Below are positions 50,858 to 58,716 of a stretch of 64,000 nucleotides of DNA, in pieces. Source of the DNA: JAHEEL01 sp942491345 (GTDB lineage: Bacteria; Actinomycetota; Acidimicrobiia; Spongiisociales; UBA5794). The stretch covers positions 124,001 through 188,000 of the forward strand of contig CALOAN010000019.1 in NCBI GenBank assembly GCA_942491345.1, in the 5' to 3' direction. Under the pieces are notes generated by a model, which was not told the origin of the DNA, made no database searches, and saw only the letters and a program-made list of their open reading frames with translations. Within the stretch, counting starts at the first letter, position 1. Every line of letters begins with the position of its first letter. The translations under genes and the position numbers were made by a program.

Positions 50858-51066
50858 CCACATGCCCTGACAAGGACTTCGACGCACTAGGCATCCCCAG
50901 CATCGAATGCCACGAGCAGGCGACGCTGCAGGTCATGTTCGGCTACGGCCGCGGTGTGGTCACCGTGTGTCGGCGCCATGCCGAAAGGCGCGTCGCGCAC
51001 GCGCAGCGACGGGCACGTGACGATGCCCGCGGAGCAAGTCCCGACAGCCGAATCCTAAACGCGTAG
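50854..51066 (+). CDS. Small unknown protein (70 aa)
   Basis: GTG 50854 overlaps the previous stop (GTGA). CPDKDFDALGIPSIECHEQA and VVTVCRRHAERRVAHAQRRA: two Cys/His clusters (C, CH, C, RRH) may bind zinc, like small phage/plasmid zinc-finger proteins. Coupled translation suggests a functional link with the 261-aa protein. Confidence 0.55.
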   Translation: MTTCPDKDFDALGIPSIECHEQATLQVMFGYGRGVVTVCRRHAERRVAHAQRRARDDARGASPDSRILNA

Positions 51067-51076
51067 AGGAATTTCC

Positions 51077-51367
51077 GTGAGTCTTTCAGAACTGCAATTC
51101 GCACTGGACCAGCTCGGCGTCGCTTGCTGGTTCAACCAGCTGCCGGCACACGTGCGGCACTGGGAGGACCGGCAGGAGCAAGAAGCGATCTTGATCCGGG
51201 CGCGGGAATTCGCGGTCATGTGCGGTGCCACTGCAGAACAGATCACCGATTGCGAACAGTACGGGTCCCGCCTGGCGATAAAAGACAAGGCTCCACTGAC
51301 GTTGGCAGGGCGATCGTGGGACCAGTTCTCCGCAGGGCTGCGCGACTCGCGCAGCGACTGTGGCTGA
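51077..51367 (+). CDS. Small unknown helical protein (96 aa)
   Basis: GTG 51077 with AGAGGAA upstream. ELQFALDQLGVACWFNQLPA and RQEQEAILIRAREFAVMCGA predict mostly helix. No family recognised. Same operon as the two genes before it. Confidence 0.5.
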   Translation: MSLSELQFALDQLGVACWFNQLPAHVRHWEDRQEQEAILIRAREFAVMCGATAEQITDCEQYGSRLAIKDKAPLTLAGRSWDQFSAGLRDSRSDCG

Positions 51368-51546
51368 CCGGATCGCTGACGATGTCTGCCATGCATGGCG
51401 GCCTCGCAGCCAGATATTGCATCGGTGGCTACGTGGGCGACAGCGATGAACAGCAGCGATGCAGCGGAGAGTGCTGACGTTGCGCCGCAATTCATCTCGA
51501 CCTGTCACGTCCCCCTGAACCACCAACCCAGTGAAAGAGAAACCAT

Positions 51547-51993
51547 ATGAGCTTCACAATCGAGACCGGCGACCTTTTCGCGCACCCGTCTCAGGCGATC
51601 GCGCACGGCGTCAATTGCATCGGAGTCGCCGGCGCCGGTGTCGCAGCAATCATGAAACAGCGCCACCCGAACGCGATTCACCAATACGAGGTGCTTGCAC
51701 GCCGAGGTGAGCTTCCAGTTGGCGGGGCGATGATATGCCCTCAAGGGCCGGGAGATATGACGATCATCCACTGCGCCAGTCAGTATGAGCCGGGCCCCGA
51801 CGCCCGACCCGAATGGCTACGCTCGTCGCTGACCGTTGGGCTCGAACTCGCAGTCGCGCACGGGATCGCGTCCGTGGCGCTGCCGCTCATCGGCGGAGGC
51901 ATTGGTGGTCTTGATCCGAAAGAGGCCGAACGGATCATTCGCGAAGTCGCCGAGTCTTCCTCGGTAGCGGTCACGCTCGTGCTGCTCGGGTAG
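51547..51993 (+). CDS. Macro-domain (ADP-ribose-binding/hydrolase) protein
   Basis: 148 aa, ATG 51547. AIAHGVNCIGVAGAGVAAIM (residues about 18-37) is the macro-domain GVN...G-x-G-v-a loop, and VALPLIGGGIGGLDPKEAER (about 112-131) is the second ADP-ribose-binding loop. Macro domains bind or remove ADP-ribose from proteins or nucleic acids; DarG uses one to reverse DarT DNA modification. No DarT-like gene is nearby, so a protective role against host or rival ADP-ribosylation is only inference. Confidence 0.9.
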   Translation: MSFTIETGDLFAHPSQAIAHGVNCIGVAGAGVAAIMKQRHPNAIHQYEVLARRGELPVGGAMICPQGPGDMTIIHCASQYEPGPDARPEWLRSSLTVGLELAVAHGIASVALPLIGGGIGGLDPKEAERIIREVAESSSVAVTLVLLG

Positions 51994-52192
51994 AACCTGA
52001 TTCGGCGCCACAGATATGCCGGGACACGCCGTCGGACATGCATATTTCGTTACACGATGCTTTGTTGGATGCCGGTGCAACGATTGAGGTAATCCGGTGC
52101 GGGAACATCCACAGGCCGGAGTGCCGGGGAAGTATTCCGGCTACGTTCTCGCGCCGGATTGCCGCAACAGAAACTAAACGAGAGGTTCCGCC

Positions 52193-52864
52193 ATGACTGT
52201 CCCTATCGCTCAGGCCCCCGTGGCCGCTGCTCCGCCGGTCGCTCAGGCACCGGTTGCTGCCGCTCCGGTTGCTGCCGCGCCTGTGGCCGCTGCTCCGGTC
52301 GCTCAGGCTCCGGTGGCCGCCGCTCCGGTCGCTCAGGCTCCGGTGGCCGCCGCACCAGTTGCTCAGGCGCCCGTTGCTGCCGCTCCGGCTCCGGCTCCGG
52401 CCGCCGCTCCCGCCGCCACCTACGGAGGCATCACGGCGGCCCCGGCGATCGGTTCGATTCCCACCGGCGGCGGCGGTGGTATCGGCGACGAGCACTTCAA
52501 CAAGCCGATCCTGTTCCGCCTGCTGTCGGTGAGCCCGCGCTACAGCAAGTACGAAAAGGCCGAGGTTTCGACACCCACCGTCGACTACATCGTGCTCGAT
52601 CCGGCCACCGGTGCCTTCACCGAGATCAAGAATGCGGTGATGATGCAGAAGCACATCCGGAACGAGCTGGTGGCATGTTTCCAGCGCGGAATGACCGCGG
52701 TGACCGCCGTGGCCATCAAGGTGCCGACGCAGAACGACGAACCGGCCAAGGTGCTGCGCGCGTTCGACGACCAGAACACGGGCTACGGCGCCGAACTGGC
52801 CACGCAGTATTTGCGTGAGGCCGCGATCAGCCAGTTCAACTGGTGGACCGCCACCGCCGCCTGA
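52193..52864 (+). CDS. Unknown protein with an Ala-Pro-Val repeat N-terminus
   Basis: 223 aa, ATG 52193 with GAGAGG upstream. Residues about 5-75 are repeats of QAPVAAAPVA, a low-complexity, probably extended linker. The globular C-terminal domain (residues about 95-223) has NKPILFRLLSVSPRYSKYEK and STPTVDYIVLDPATGAFTEI, then HIRNELVACFQRGMTAVTAV. A single-strand-binding or structural role is imaginable, but no family is recognised. Followed by a strong terminator, so probably well expressed and monocistronic. Confidence 0.6.
   Translation: MTVPIAQAPVAAAPPVAQAPVAAAPVAAAPVAAAPVAQAPVAAAPVAQAPVAAAPVAQAPVAAAPAPAPAAAPAATYGGITAAPAIGSIPTGGGGGIGDEHFNKPILFRLLSVSPRYSKYEKAEVSTPTVDYIVLDPATGAFTEIKNAVMMQKHIRNELVACFQRGMTAVTAVAIKVPTQNDEPAKVLRAFDDQNTGYGAELATQYLREAAISQFNWWTATAA
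52215..52410 (+). repeat. In-frame tandem repeats coding for APVAQAPVAA
   Basis: Repeated units of about 30 bp containing GCTCCGGTCGCTCAGG and GCTCCGGTGGCCGCC. Copy number is likely to vary between relatives by slippage. Confidence 0.7.
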
Positions 52865-52873
52865 CCCACGATC

Positions 52874-52913
52874 AACACACGGCCCGTGCCTCCACCGGTG
52901 CGGGTCGTGTGTT
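52874..52913 (+). terminator. Terminator after the APV-repeat gene
   Basis: 13-bp stem AACACACGGCCCG (52874-52886) with CGGGTCGTGTGTT (52901-52913), one G-T pair. Confidence 0.75.
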
Positions 52914-53014
52914 GTTCTCACCGGCACTTGCGTAGACGCGTTGCGCGGAGTGATGCGGCGGCAACATAGCTAGCATCACCGCCGACATACCTGCAAGGGA
53001 AAGGCAGAGTCTTC

Positions 53015-53569
53015 ATGAGCGAGGACGTCACCACCGGCGAGCCGACTTACTTCCGCCCGCCCAACGCTGATACCGGCGAGCCGACGCTGGCCGTCTACTT
53101 CTCGGCCGAGTTGTTCCCTCTGATGCGTGCCTACGAGTACGACGTCGCCGCCAAGACGGACCAACTCGCTGCCGATGTTCGCGACCACCTAGACAGGCTG
53201 GGCATCGCAATCCGGCCCACCATCCGGCACGGCCGCCTGCGCGCGATGCAGGATATCGAGCCCGACGAGAACGGCGTCAACCGCGACCCCATGGTTGTTT
53301 CGACAGTCGTGGCGTATCTGACCGATGCCGAGCCCGATGACCCGCGGCTGGTCCCGCTACTAGAGAACAGCTTTCACGGTCAGCGTATCGACGCGCAGAT
53401 CGAGTTCGAGATTCCGACCACCGCCAGCGAAGCGGCGCTAGCCGAGCAGGAAAAGGCTGACGCTGAGCGTGCCGCGGAGTACCGCGTCAAAGCCGATGCC
53501 GCGCGTGCGGAAGCTGCGGACCGGGAAGCTCGACCGTTCGACCAGGACATGAGCGAGCTGTTCGACTGA
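53015..53569 (+). CDS. Unknown protein with a C-terminal coiled coil (184 aa)
   Basis: ATG 53015 with AAGGGAAAGG upstream. N-terminal domain: EPTLAVYFSAELFPLMRAYE, then LTDAEPDDPRLVPLLENSFH. C-terminal 55 residues are a charged helix (EAALAEQEKADAERAAEYRV). No family recognised. A terminator follows 9 nt after the stop. Confidence 0.55.
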   Translation: MSEDVTTGEPTYFRPPNADTGEPTLAVYFSAELFPLMRAYEYDVAAKTDQLAADVRDHLDRLGIAIRPTIRHGRLRAMQDIEPDENGVNRDPMVVSTVVAYLTDAEPDDPRLVPLLENSFHGQRIDAQIEFEIPTTASEAALAEQEKADAERAAEYRVKADAARAEAADREARPFDQDMSELFD

Positions 53570-53577
53570 ACCTCGCG

Positions 53578-53617
53578 AAAGGCCCGAGCGCGGAAATGCC
53601 ATCGTGCTCGGGCCTTT
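53578..53617 (+). terminator. Intrinsic terminator with short T-run
   Basis: 12-bp perfect stem AAAGGCCCGAGC (53578-53589) and GCTCGGGCCTTT (53606-53617), followed by GTCCTG. Confidence 0.8.
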
Positions 53618-53651
53618 GTCCTGTCTACACCTGATGAAAGGATGACATCCT

Positions 53652-53819
53652 GTGGCGCATTTTGGTGGACGCACACCCGATCGCATCGCCGCCGACCAGC
53701 TTCTGGACAGGGCGCAGATGCTCGACGCAGCGGGGAAATCGGAGCAGGCGAGTGAACTGCGCCGACGAGCTTCGAAGCTGATCGGGATCATCGCAAGTTC
53801 GAATGGCCGAAAGACGTGA
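53652..53819 (+). CDS. Small unknown protein (55 aa)
   Basis: GTG 53652 with AAAGGATG about 10 nt upstream. TPDRIAADQLLDRAQMLDAA followed by GKSEQASELRRRASKLIGII is a two-helix hairpin. Good codon use. No known function. Confidence 0.5.
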   Translation: MAHFGGRTPDRIAADQLLDRAQMLDAAGKSEQASELRRRASKLIGIIASSNGRKT

Positions 53820-53900
53820 CAGGCTCTCCATCAGCGCCGTGAAACCGCTGCGCGACAGTAAAAGGAGCCGCAAGTTGCTTCGACCCAGGCGCGGCGGTAA

Positions 53901-53918
53901 TCTCCATTTTAGAGAGTA
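53901..53918 (+). promoter_or_regulatory. TCTCTA/TAGAGA palindrome, copy 7
   Basis: AATCTCCATTTTAGAGAGTA, ending 5 nt before ATG 53924; the TSS would fall close to the start codon. Confidence 0.6.
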
Positions 53919-53923
53919 GGGAT

Positions 53924-54226
53924 ATGGCTGCATTGATTTCACGTTCTATACTCCAGCGCATGACGCTGGCGGGCGCGTTGACCGCCGGCGTCGGAGGGGC
54001 GACCACCACGGCCCTTCCAGGACTGAGCCACTGGCCGGCGCCATCGGTGATCGTGACCGTTGCTGCCATCACCATCCTGGGCGGGCTGATCCGCAAGGTG
54101 TTACTGGTTGCGACCGTTGCAGTCCTGCTCACAGTCGCGCTTGTTGCCGTAGATGCGGCAACAGGTCAACACATCCAGCAAGCGCTGAACCCGGCGGCGG
54201 CGCTGCGCATGGTGGGTCAACCGTGA
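53924..54226 (+). CDS. Small membrane protein (100 aa)
   Basis: ATG 53924 (ATG 53960 is an alternative). Two or three hydrophobic segments: TLAGALTAGVGGATTTALPG, SVIVTVAAITILGGLI and VLLVATVAVLLTVALVAVDA. No signal for export. Regulated by the palindrome directly upstream. Confidence 0.6.
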   Translation: MAALISRSILQRMTLAGALTAGVGGATTTALPGLSHWPAPSVIVTVAAITILGGLIRKVLLVATVAVLLTVALVAVDAATGQHIQQALNPAAALRMVGQP

Positions 54227-54378
54227 CCGTCAGCCGCGCATACGTGACCGACACCGAGACGGGCGTAGTCATCTACGTCGGCGTATCCCAGCTGCACTGC
54301 GCCCAACCCAACCACCACAGACGGGATTCCGATCATGACCACCAGAGACGCCACCGGCTCACCCCTGCCAGCAGTTGA
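54223..54378 (+). CDS. Possible small ORF (51 aa)
   Basis: GTG 54223 overlaps the membrane-protein stop. The first half SRAYVTDTETGVVIYVGVSQ is protein-like, the second half is His/Arg-rich and overlaps the next gene by 44 nt. May end earlier by frameshift or be spurious. Confidence 0.35.
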   Translation: MTVSRAYVTDTETGVVIYVGVSQLHCAQPNHHRRDSDHDHQRRHRLTPASS

Positions 54379-54553
54379 CTTTGATGGCAACGTCTCCAGT
54401 GTCGTCAAGTGGATTGAGGGCGACGGTCTCGGCTGGTTCCTGGCGGTATGCCGCGACGGTGCAACACGGCAGGTTTCCGCCGACGAACTGATCGGGTTCG
54501 GGGTAGACCCGGCCCGCAACGTCAACCCCAGGCGGCCGAACACTGCCCGCTAA
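54335..54553 (+). CDS. Small unknown protein (72 aa)
   Basis: ATG 54335. VVKWIEGDGLGWFLAVCRDG and TRQVSADELIGFGVDPARNV look like a small beta-barrel (SH3-like or KOW-like). No family recognised. Followed by a perfect hairpin. Confidence 0.5.
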   Translation: MTTRDATGSPLPAVDFDGNVSSVVKWIEGDGLGWFLAVCRDGATRQVSADELIGFGVDPARNVNPRRPNTAR

Positions 54554-54561
54554 CCACCCGA

Positions 54562-54586
54562 CCCGGCGGCCTGACTGGCCGCCGGG
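54562..54586 (+). terminator. Short perfect hairpin
   Basis: CCCGGCGGCC-TGACT-GGCCGCCGGG, 10 bp, between two small genes. Could attenuate or terminate transcription; no T-run. Confidence 0.5.
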
Positions 54587-54610
54587 AAGCTCCATCTGAA
54601 GGAGTTCGAC

Positions 54611-55321
54611 ATGAACACAAACCCCACCAACTGCCAATGCGTCGGACGTCGCGACGAACCCGACCCGCATTCGGTCCACTGTGACTCTGCCGGCAAGAGC
54701 GCCGACGTTCGCCCGATCGAGGTTGGTGACCGTGTTCAGTACCACGAACGCGTTGGGCAGGAACCCCGCGCATTCCACGGAACCATCCTCGGAATACATA
54801 GCGGCATAGCCACGATCGATCTGGGCGGCGGCGGACGGTCTAGCGTCGCCGTCGAACGACTTTCATTCGTAGCCATCGACCCGTACGCGCCCGGCGCCGT
54901 GTACCGCTGCCAGATTGACATCAGCACCGACTACCGCACACACGAGGCGTTCGTCATCATCGACGCGCTTGAGGAATACGCGTCGCGCCAGCGATGGCGG
55001 GCAGAAGACGGCGACAACGCCGAATTCCTGAAGGAGCTGGCAGACACTGCCGACCGGCTGCGTGAACAGTTCCACGCCCAGATGCACGGCGGAGCAAACG
55101 TTGTCGACGCCATGGGCATCGCGCACGAGCCCGTCCCGATCACCGTCGGGGACGTCGTGACGTGGACCTACGGCCACTCAGCGCCGTGGGGCGGTGCCGA
55201 ACAGCGCACAGGCACCGTCACCGCGCTCGACACCGACGTGAACATTGCAACGATCGCCGACGCCGCCGACGGCCGCTCCTGCATCGTCGACGACTATCCG
55301 AACCGCCTGCACCGCGCCTAA
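54611..55321 (+). CDS. Unknown protein with two SH3-like segments (236 aa)
   Basis: ATG 54611 with AAGGAG 8 nt upstream. Two similar barrels: EVGDRVQYHERVGQEPRAFH ... GIATIDLGGGGRSSVAVERL, and TVGDVVTWTYGHSAPWGGAE ... NIATIADAADGRSCIVDDYP. They flank a helical middle. The internal duplication suggests a scaffold or binding protein; function unknown. Confidence 0.55.
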   Translation: MNTNPTNCQCVGRRDEPDPHSVHCDSAGKSADVRPIEVGDRVQYHERVGQEPRAFHGTILGIHSGIATIDLGGGGRSSVAVERLSFVAIDPYAPGAVYRCQIDISTDYRTHEAFVIIDALEEYASRQRWRAEDGDNAEFLKELADTADRLREQFHAQMHGGANVVDAMGIAHEPVPITVGDVVTWTYGHSAPWGGAEQRTGTVTALDTDVNIATIADAADGRSCIVDDYPNRLHRA

Positions 55322-55348
55322 TCCACCACGGCAGAGGGGATTCCGACC

Positions 55349-55612
55349 ATGGCCACCTACCGCCCAGGAAACCACATGCGTACGCCGGTCGACAGCGCAG
55401 TCGACGCCGAGAGCCTGCCATATGAGTGCCCCGACTGCGGTGATCGTCACGACGGTATGACCACCGGAACCGAACGGTGCCCAGATTGTGAAGACGACGA
55501 CCAGTGCGAAGGCCACGAGTCTCTGGCCGGCGAACACATGGGTGAGTCTGTGTACTGCGATGGCTCTTGCCGACGAGCGGCGAAGCGCACCCGCAACAGT
55601 GAGCGGGCGTGA
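55349..55612 (+). CDS. Multi-zinc-ribbon small protein (87 aa)
   Basis: ATG 55349. CPDCGDRHDG, CPDCEDDDQCEGH and VYCDGSCRRAAKR give at least two zinc knuckles. Acidic middle. Typical of phage and plasmid zinc proteins; role unknown. Confidence 0.6.
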   Translation: MATYRPGNHMRTPVDSAVDAESLPYECPDCGDRHDGMTTGTERCPDCEDDDQCEGHESLAGEHMGESVYCDGSCRRAAKRTRNSERA

Positions 55613-55705
55613 CCATGGCGAACAAAACGACCGGACCAGCGAATCGCCGCCAAGGGCTTACGTAATCGGCGGCAGACGGCGAAATCATCGGTGAAGGATG
55701 GGCGT

Positions 55706-55939
55706 ATGAGTGGACAGACATGGCTGGAGAACATCAGTCAAGACTTCGCCGTTGGCGACCATGTCACGGTCGGGTCCGTGGTCACTGTTCGGCGTGCCCG
55801 CAATCGGGCATCGCAGCACGCCACAGGCATCGTCACCGGCTACAACGATGTCGGAATTGTGGTGGAGTTCGACGGCGGGCCAATCAACGGTGCTACTTGG
55901 TGCACGGCCAGCCCGCTGGAACTTCGGCACTTGACGTAA
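55706..55939 (+). CDS. Small beta-barrel-like unknown protein (77 aa)
   Basis: ATG 55706. DFAVGDHVTVGSVVTVRRAR and ASQHATGIVTGYNDVGIVVE repeat the VGDxV ... GxVT style of the neighbouring 236-aa protein, suggesting a related SH3-like fold. Confidence 0.5.
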   Translation: MSGQTWLENISQDFAVGDHVTVGSVVTVRRARNRASQHATGIVTGYNDVGIVVEFDGGPINGATWCTASPLELRHLT

Positions 55940-55964
55940 TCGCGGTTCATCGCAGAGGAGAGGT

Positions 55965-56072
55965 ATGACTCACACCGACCTGTACTGGGAGCTCCGGGAC
56001 CGGGGATACACCGACCCGGAAGCTCACCGAGTGACCGAAGAACCCGAACTGATCGAGGAGGTAATGACATAA
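55965..56072 (+). CDS. Very small protein (35 aa)
   Basis: ATG 55965 after GAGGAGAGGT. Reads HTDLYWELRDRGYTDPEAHR and ends EEVMT. The strong ribosome site and clean frame support translation. Function unknown. Confidence 0.45.
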   Translation: MTHTDLYWELRDRGYTDPEAHRVTEEPELIEEVMT

Positions 56073-56170
56073 CCAGGCCCGTATTGGCCGCCGAGCTCAA
56101 GAAACTCGCCGATGAGCGACTGTGGGGGCGCGTCGGCGCCACAGCAACCGGAGAGTTGTCGGCCTCTTGG

Positions 56171-56195
56171 TCTATTCTCTATATTAGAGAATAGA
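56171..56195 (+). promoter_or_regulatory. TCTCTA/TAGAGA palindrome, copy 8 (best copy)
   Basis: TCTATTCTCTA-TAT-TAGAGAATAGA: a perfect palindrome with 11-bp arms, 21 nt upstream of the DNA ligase start. Confidence 0.75.
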
Positions 56196-56216
56196 CCGGA
56201 TGCTGAAAGGGCCACG

Positions 56217-57290
56217 ATGACCGCCGCAGGGGAACCCAGAACCGCGAGCCTCTACTACCGGGAAGGCAACAGCGACAAGGAATACCATGCGAGGCTGGAA
56301 CCCACCGACGCCGGATTCCTCGTCACTTTCGCCTACGGACGCCGGGGTTCGGCACTGACCACCGGCACGAAAACCACCACCGCGGTGGACTACGTCAAGG
56401 CCACGGCGATCTTCGACAAGCTGGTCAAAGCCAAAGAGGCCAAGGGCTATACCCGCGGCGAGGACGGCACCCCATATCAGAACAGCGCCAGCGACCGCCA
56501 GCCGTCGGGCTTGCTTCCCCAGCTGCTCAATGTGGCCGACCAGGCCGCTGCGAACGAAGCCATCAACAGTGACAGCTGGTGCCTGCAGGAGAAGTACGAC
56601 GGCCGTCGCATGATGATTCGCAAGACCGGCGACACCGTCGAGGCCATCAACAAGTTGGGCCTGGCGGTAGGGGTGTCCGCGGCGGTGGCCCGTGCAGCTG
56701 GGTCCATCGACGGTGACTTCATCCTCGACGGGGAGATCATCGGCGATGTGCTGTACGCCTTCGACATCTTCGAGTACGCAGGCAATGACCTGCGCGACAA
56801 GCCCTACCAAGAGCGCTACCGCATCCTGCTCGATCTGATCGCCCTGAACCTCGATGACGCGATCGCGCCGACCCACAACTGGACCTCCCAGAGTGACAAG
56901 CGCCGGAAGCTGGCTGAGCTGCGGGACGCCAAGGCCGAGGGCGTGGTGTTCAAGCGCCTGGATGCACCGTATTCGCCGGGGCGGCCCAACAGCGGCGGCC
57001 CGCAGCTCAAGTTCAAGTTCGTCGAGACCCTGAGCGCCCTGGTGACCGCGGTCAACACCCAGCGCAGCGTGGGCCTGAGCCTGCACGGCAACGACGGCCT
57101 GACCTTCGTCGGCAACGTCACCATTCCCGCCAACCACGACGTGCCGCCGGTCGGCGCCGTCGTCGAGGTCCGCTACCTCTACGCCGCTCCGGCGCTGTAC
57201 CAGCCCGTCTACCTCGGTGTGCGCGACGACATCCTGCCCGCGGAATGCGTGATGGCGCAAGTGAAATTCAAGAGCGGCATCGACCGGTGA
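56217..57290 (+). CDS. ATP-dependent DNA ligase with N-terminal WGR domain
   Basis: 357 aa, ATG 56217 with GAAAGGG upstream. Residues about 10-80 are a WGR domain (LYYREGNSDKEYHARLEP ... FAYGRRGSALTTGTKTT ... IFDKLVKAKEAKGYT). The ligase core has motif I EKYDGRR with the AMP-binding Lys (about 127), motif III FILDGEIIG, motif IV EGVVFKRLD and motif V LKFKFVETL, then an OB-like C-terminal domain. WGR domains bind DNA ends in PARPs; WGR-ligase fusions are plasmid/phage-type ligases. Palindrome-controlled, like the SF1 helicase, so both may serve replication or repair. Confidence 0.9.
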   Translation: MTAAGEPRTASLYYREGNSDKEYHARLEPTDAGFLVTFAYGRRGSALTTGTKTTTAVDYVKATAIFDKLVKAKEAKGYTRGEDGTPYQNSASDRQPSGLLPQLLNVADQAAANEAINSDSWCLQEKYDGRRMMIRKTGDTVEAINKLGLAVGVSAAVARAAGSIDGDFILDGEIIGDVLYAFDIFEYAGNDLRDKPYQERYRILLDLIALNLDDAIAPTHNWTSQSDKRRKLAELRDAKAEGVVFKRLDAPYSPGRPNSGGPQLKFKFVETLSALVTAVNTQRSVGLSLHGNDGLTFVGNVTIPANHDVPPVGAVVEVRYLYAAPALYQPVYLGVRDDILPAECVMAQVKFKSGIDR

Positions 57291-57340
57291 ACGCTGACGG
57301 CGAAAATTCACAATCAACGCGCGGTGGCGGTGGAGGACTC

Positions 57341-57532
57341 ATGCGACATCACCGCGAGACCACGACAGATGGCGACCTTTTCGATCCCCCCGAACCGGGC
57401 AAGTTCATCGTCGATTGTGCCTGTGGCGACACCTATCTCGTTGACAAGCCGAGGCGATTCGATGCCGAGTTCGAGGCATTGGAAGCCGCCGCAGTGACGC
57501 ACGCCAGGAGACGACATGACCACGCCGTCTGA
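57341..57532 (+). CDS. Small Cys-containing protein (63 aa)
   Basis: ATG 57341 with GGAGG upstream. FIVDCACGDTYLVDKPRRFD and EFEALEAAAVTHARRRHDH suggest a one-finger zinc protein (CxC ... H...H). Overlaps the next gene by 17 nt. Confidence 0.5.
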   Translation: MRHHRETTTDGDLFDPPEPGKFIVDCACGDTYLVDKPRRFDAEFEALEAAAVTHARRRHDHAV

Positions 57533-57818
57533 GCTTGTGAAGCAGGCTCTTGATGAGGCTGCCAGTTTCGGCACCGGAGACTGGGCCGACCGTGCACTCG
57601 CTGCGCTCCATGAAGGCGGTTACGAGGTCACCCTTCGCAATCCGTGCAGGTGCGGGTGCGAAAAGCCACGAGATCAGCACCTGTGCCCGTGCGGCTGCGG
57701 ACATCCCTACGAGGACGCAGTACGCAAGGTGATGGGTGGCCCGACGTACCTGAACTGGGACCAGGCGAGCGCCAACATTGACGAGCACCCCGACGAGCCG
57801 TGCAAGTGGCCGGCCTGA
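57516..57818 (+). CDS. Cys-rich small protein (100 aa)
   Basis: ATG 57516 with AGGAG upstream. N-terminal helix (ELVKQALDEAASFGTGDWAD), then CRCGCEKPRDQHLCPCGCGH with seven Cys/His ligands. Likely zinc-binding; unknown role. Confidence 0.55.
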   Translation: MTTPSELVKQALDEAASFGTGDWADRALAALHEGGYEVTLRNPCRCGCEKPRDQHLCPCGCGHPYEDAVRKVMGGPTYLNWDQASANIDEHPDEPCKWPA

Positions 57819-57846
57819 CGTAGGGCGCAAATGATCGGATGGGGGA

Positions 57847-58023
57847 ATGATGGAGTTTGAGACTCGGCAGATCGTGATCGCTCACGAGGTTATGTGGGAA
57901 GTGATCAGCGAATGGGCAGGTAAGCGCGGCCTTCGCCTAGTGCAGATACCGGGGTCGGGCTACGCCGAGGACGACCTACCGGCGTACATTTTCTCCCCGA
58001 TCGACCCGACAAAGTTGAGATAG
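57847..58023 (+). CDS. Small unknown protein (58 aa)
   Basis: ATG 57847 (or 57850). FETRQIVIAHEVMWEVISEW and GYAEDDLPAYIFSPIDPTKL; plausible globular microprotein. Ribosome site GGGGGAA is close. Role unknown. Confidence 0.45.
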   Translation: MMEFETRQIVIAHEVMWEVISEWAGKRGLRLVQIPGSGYAEDDLPAYIFSPIDPTKLR

Positions 58024-58182
58024 TCAGTGAAACACGTTGATCGCCAAGGACACAACGCGAAATTGTCAGTGGAATAATCCATCCAGCATCACCGCGAGGC
58101 CACGGCAGACGGCGACCTCTACAGCCACTTCATAGCTGTGTGGGCGCCCGCGCCAAGCTGACGTAGGAGAGACTGCCAAAAC

Positions 58183-58458
58183 ATGACCAGCCGATGCACT
58201 CATCCCGCAGACCAGCAGCGCGCCGTCTCCGACTTTGACGAACATCGCGACACCATCGACGGACCAAAGACATGGGTCCGGGAAACCGTCATCTGTGACG
58301 CATGCGGCCAGCGCCGAAACATCCGGACATTGCTCACCAACGACGCCAACGACGGTCCAGAGTCGGGGATACACAAGCGGTGTCCAGATTGCGGCGGCCG
58401 CGTGTTCACCACTGCCCGCGATGGCGCGCTGGGCCCGCACCAGTGCGATGACGTATGA
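58183..58458 (+). CDS. Zinc-ribbon small protein (91 aa)
   Basis: ATG 58183. Opens TSRCTHPADQQRAVSDFDEH; VICDACGQRRNIRTLL and HKRCPDCGGRVFTTARDG make a CxxC-x-CxxC ribbon. ATGA overlap with the next gene. Confidence 0.6.
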   Translation: MTSRCTHPADQQRAVSDFDEHRDTIDGPKTWVRETVICDACGQRRNIRTLLTNDANDGPESGIHKRCPDCGGRVFTTARDGALGPHQCDDV

Positions 58459-58673
58459 ATCAATTACCCGACTCAGAGGTGTTGCGCGGCCTGCTGCACG
58501 CCCGGATCAACAAGGCCCATTCAGCTGGGCGGCATCGCTACGTGGATTTCCTGTTGGACCGGCTGTATGACCTGGACGCACAGAAAAGGCGGCTGGCGAG
58601 CCAGCGCGGGTCCCGACATCGAGCCGAACTTCCGTCGATCTCGCCGGCTCAAGACGACAGGTCCGGGACGTGA
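58455..58673 (+). CDS. Small helical protein (72 aa)
   Basis: ATG 58455 overlapping the previous stop. SEVLRGLLHARINKAHSAGR and YVDFLLDRLYDLDAQKRRLA are helical; the C-terminus is basic and disordered. Function unknown. Confidence 0.5.
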   Translation: MNQLPDSEVLRGLLHARINKAHSAGRHRYVDFLLDRLYDLDAQKRRLASQRGSRHRAELPSISPAQDDRSGT

Positions 58674-58716
58674 CATCCGCGTGCGGCCGGTAGTTTCACC
58701 GGCATCGAGCCAGCAG

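Noticed and set aside
52215..52410. CRISPR or minisatellite outside genes
   Set aside because: The repeats are in frame and encode an APV-repeat protein with a ribosome site.
56184..57317. 377-aa minus-strand open frame opposite the DNA ligase
   Set aside because: Shadow frame; the plus strand encodes clear WGR and ligase motifs.
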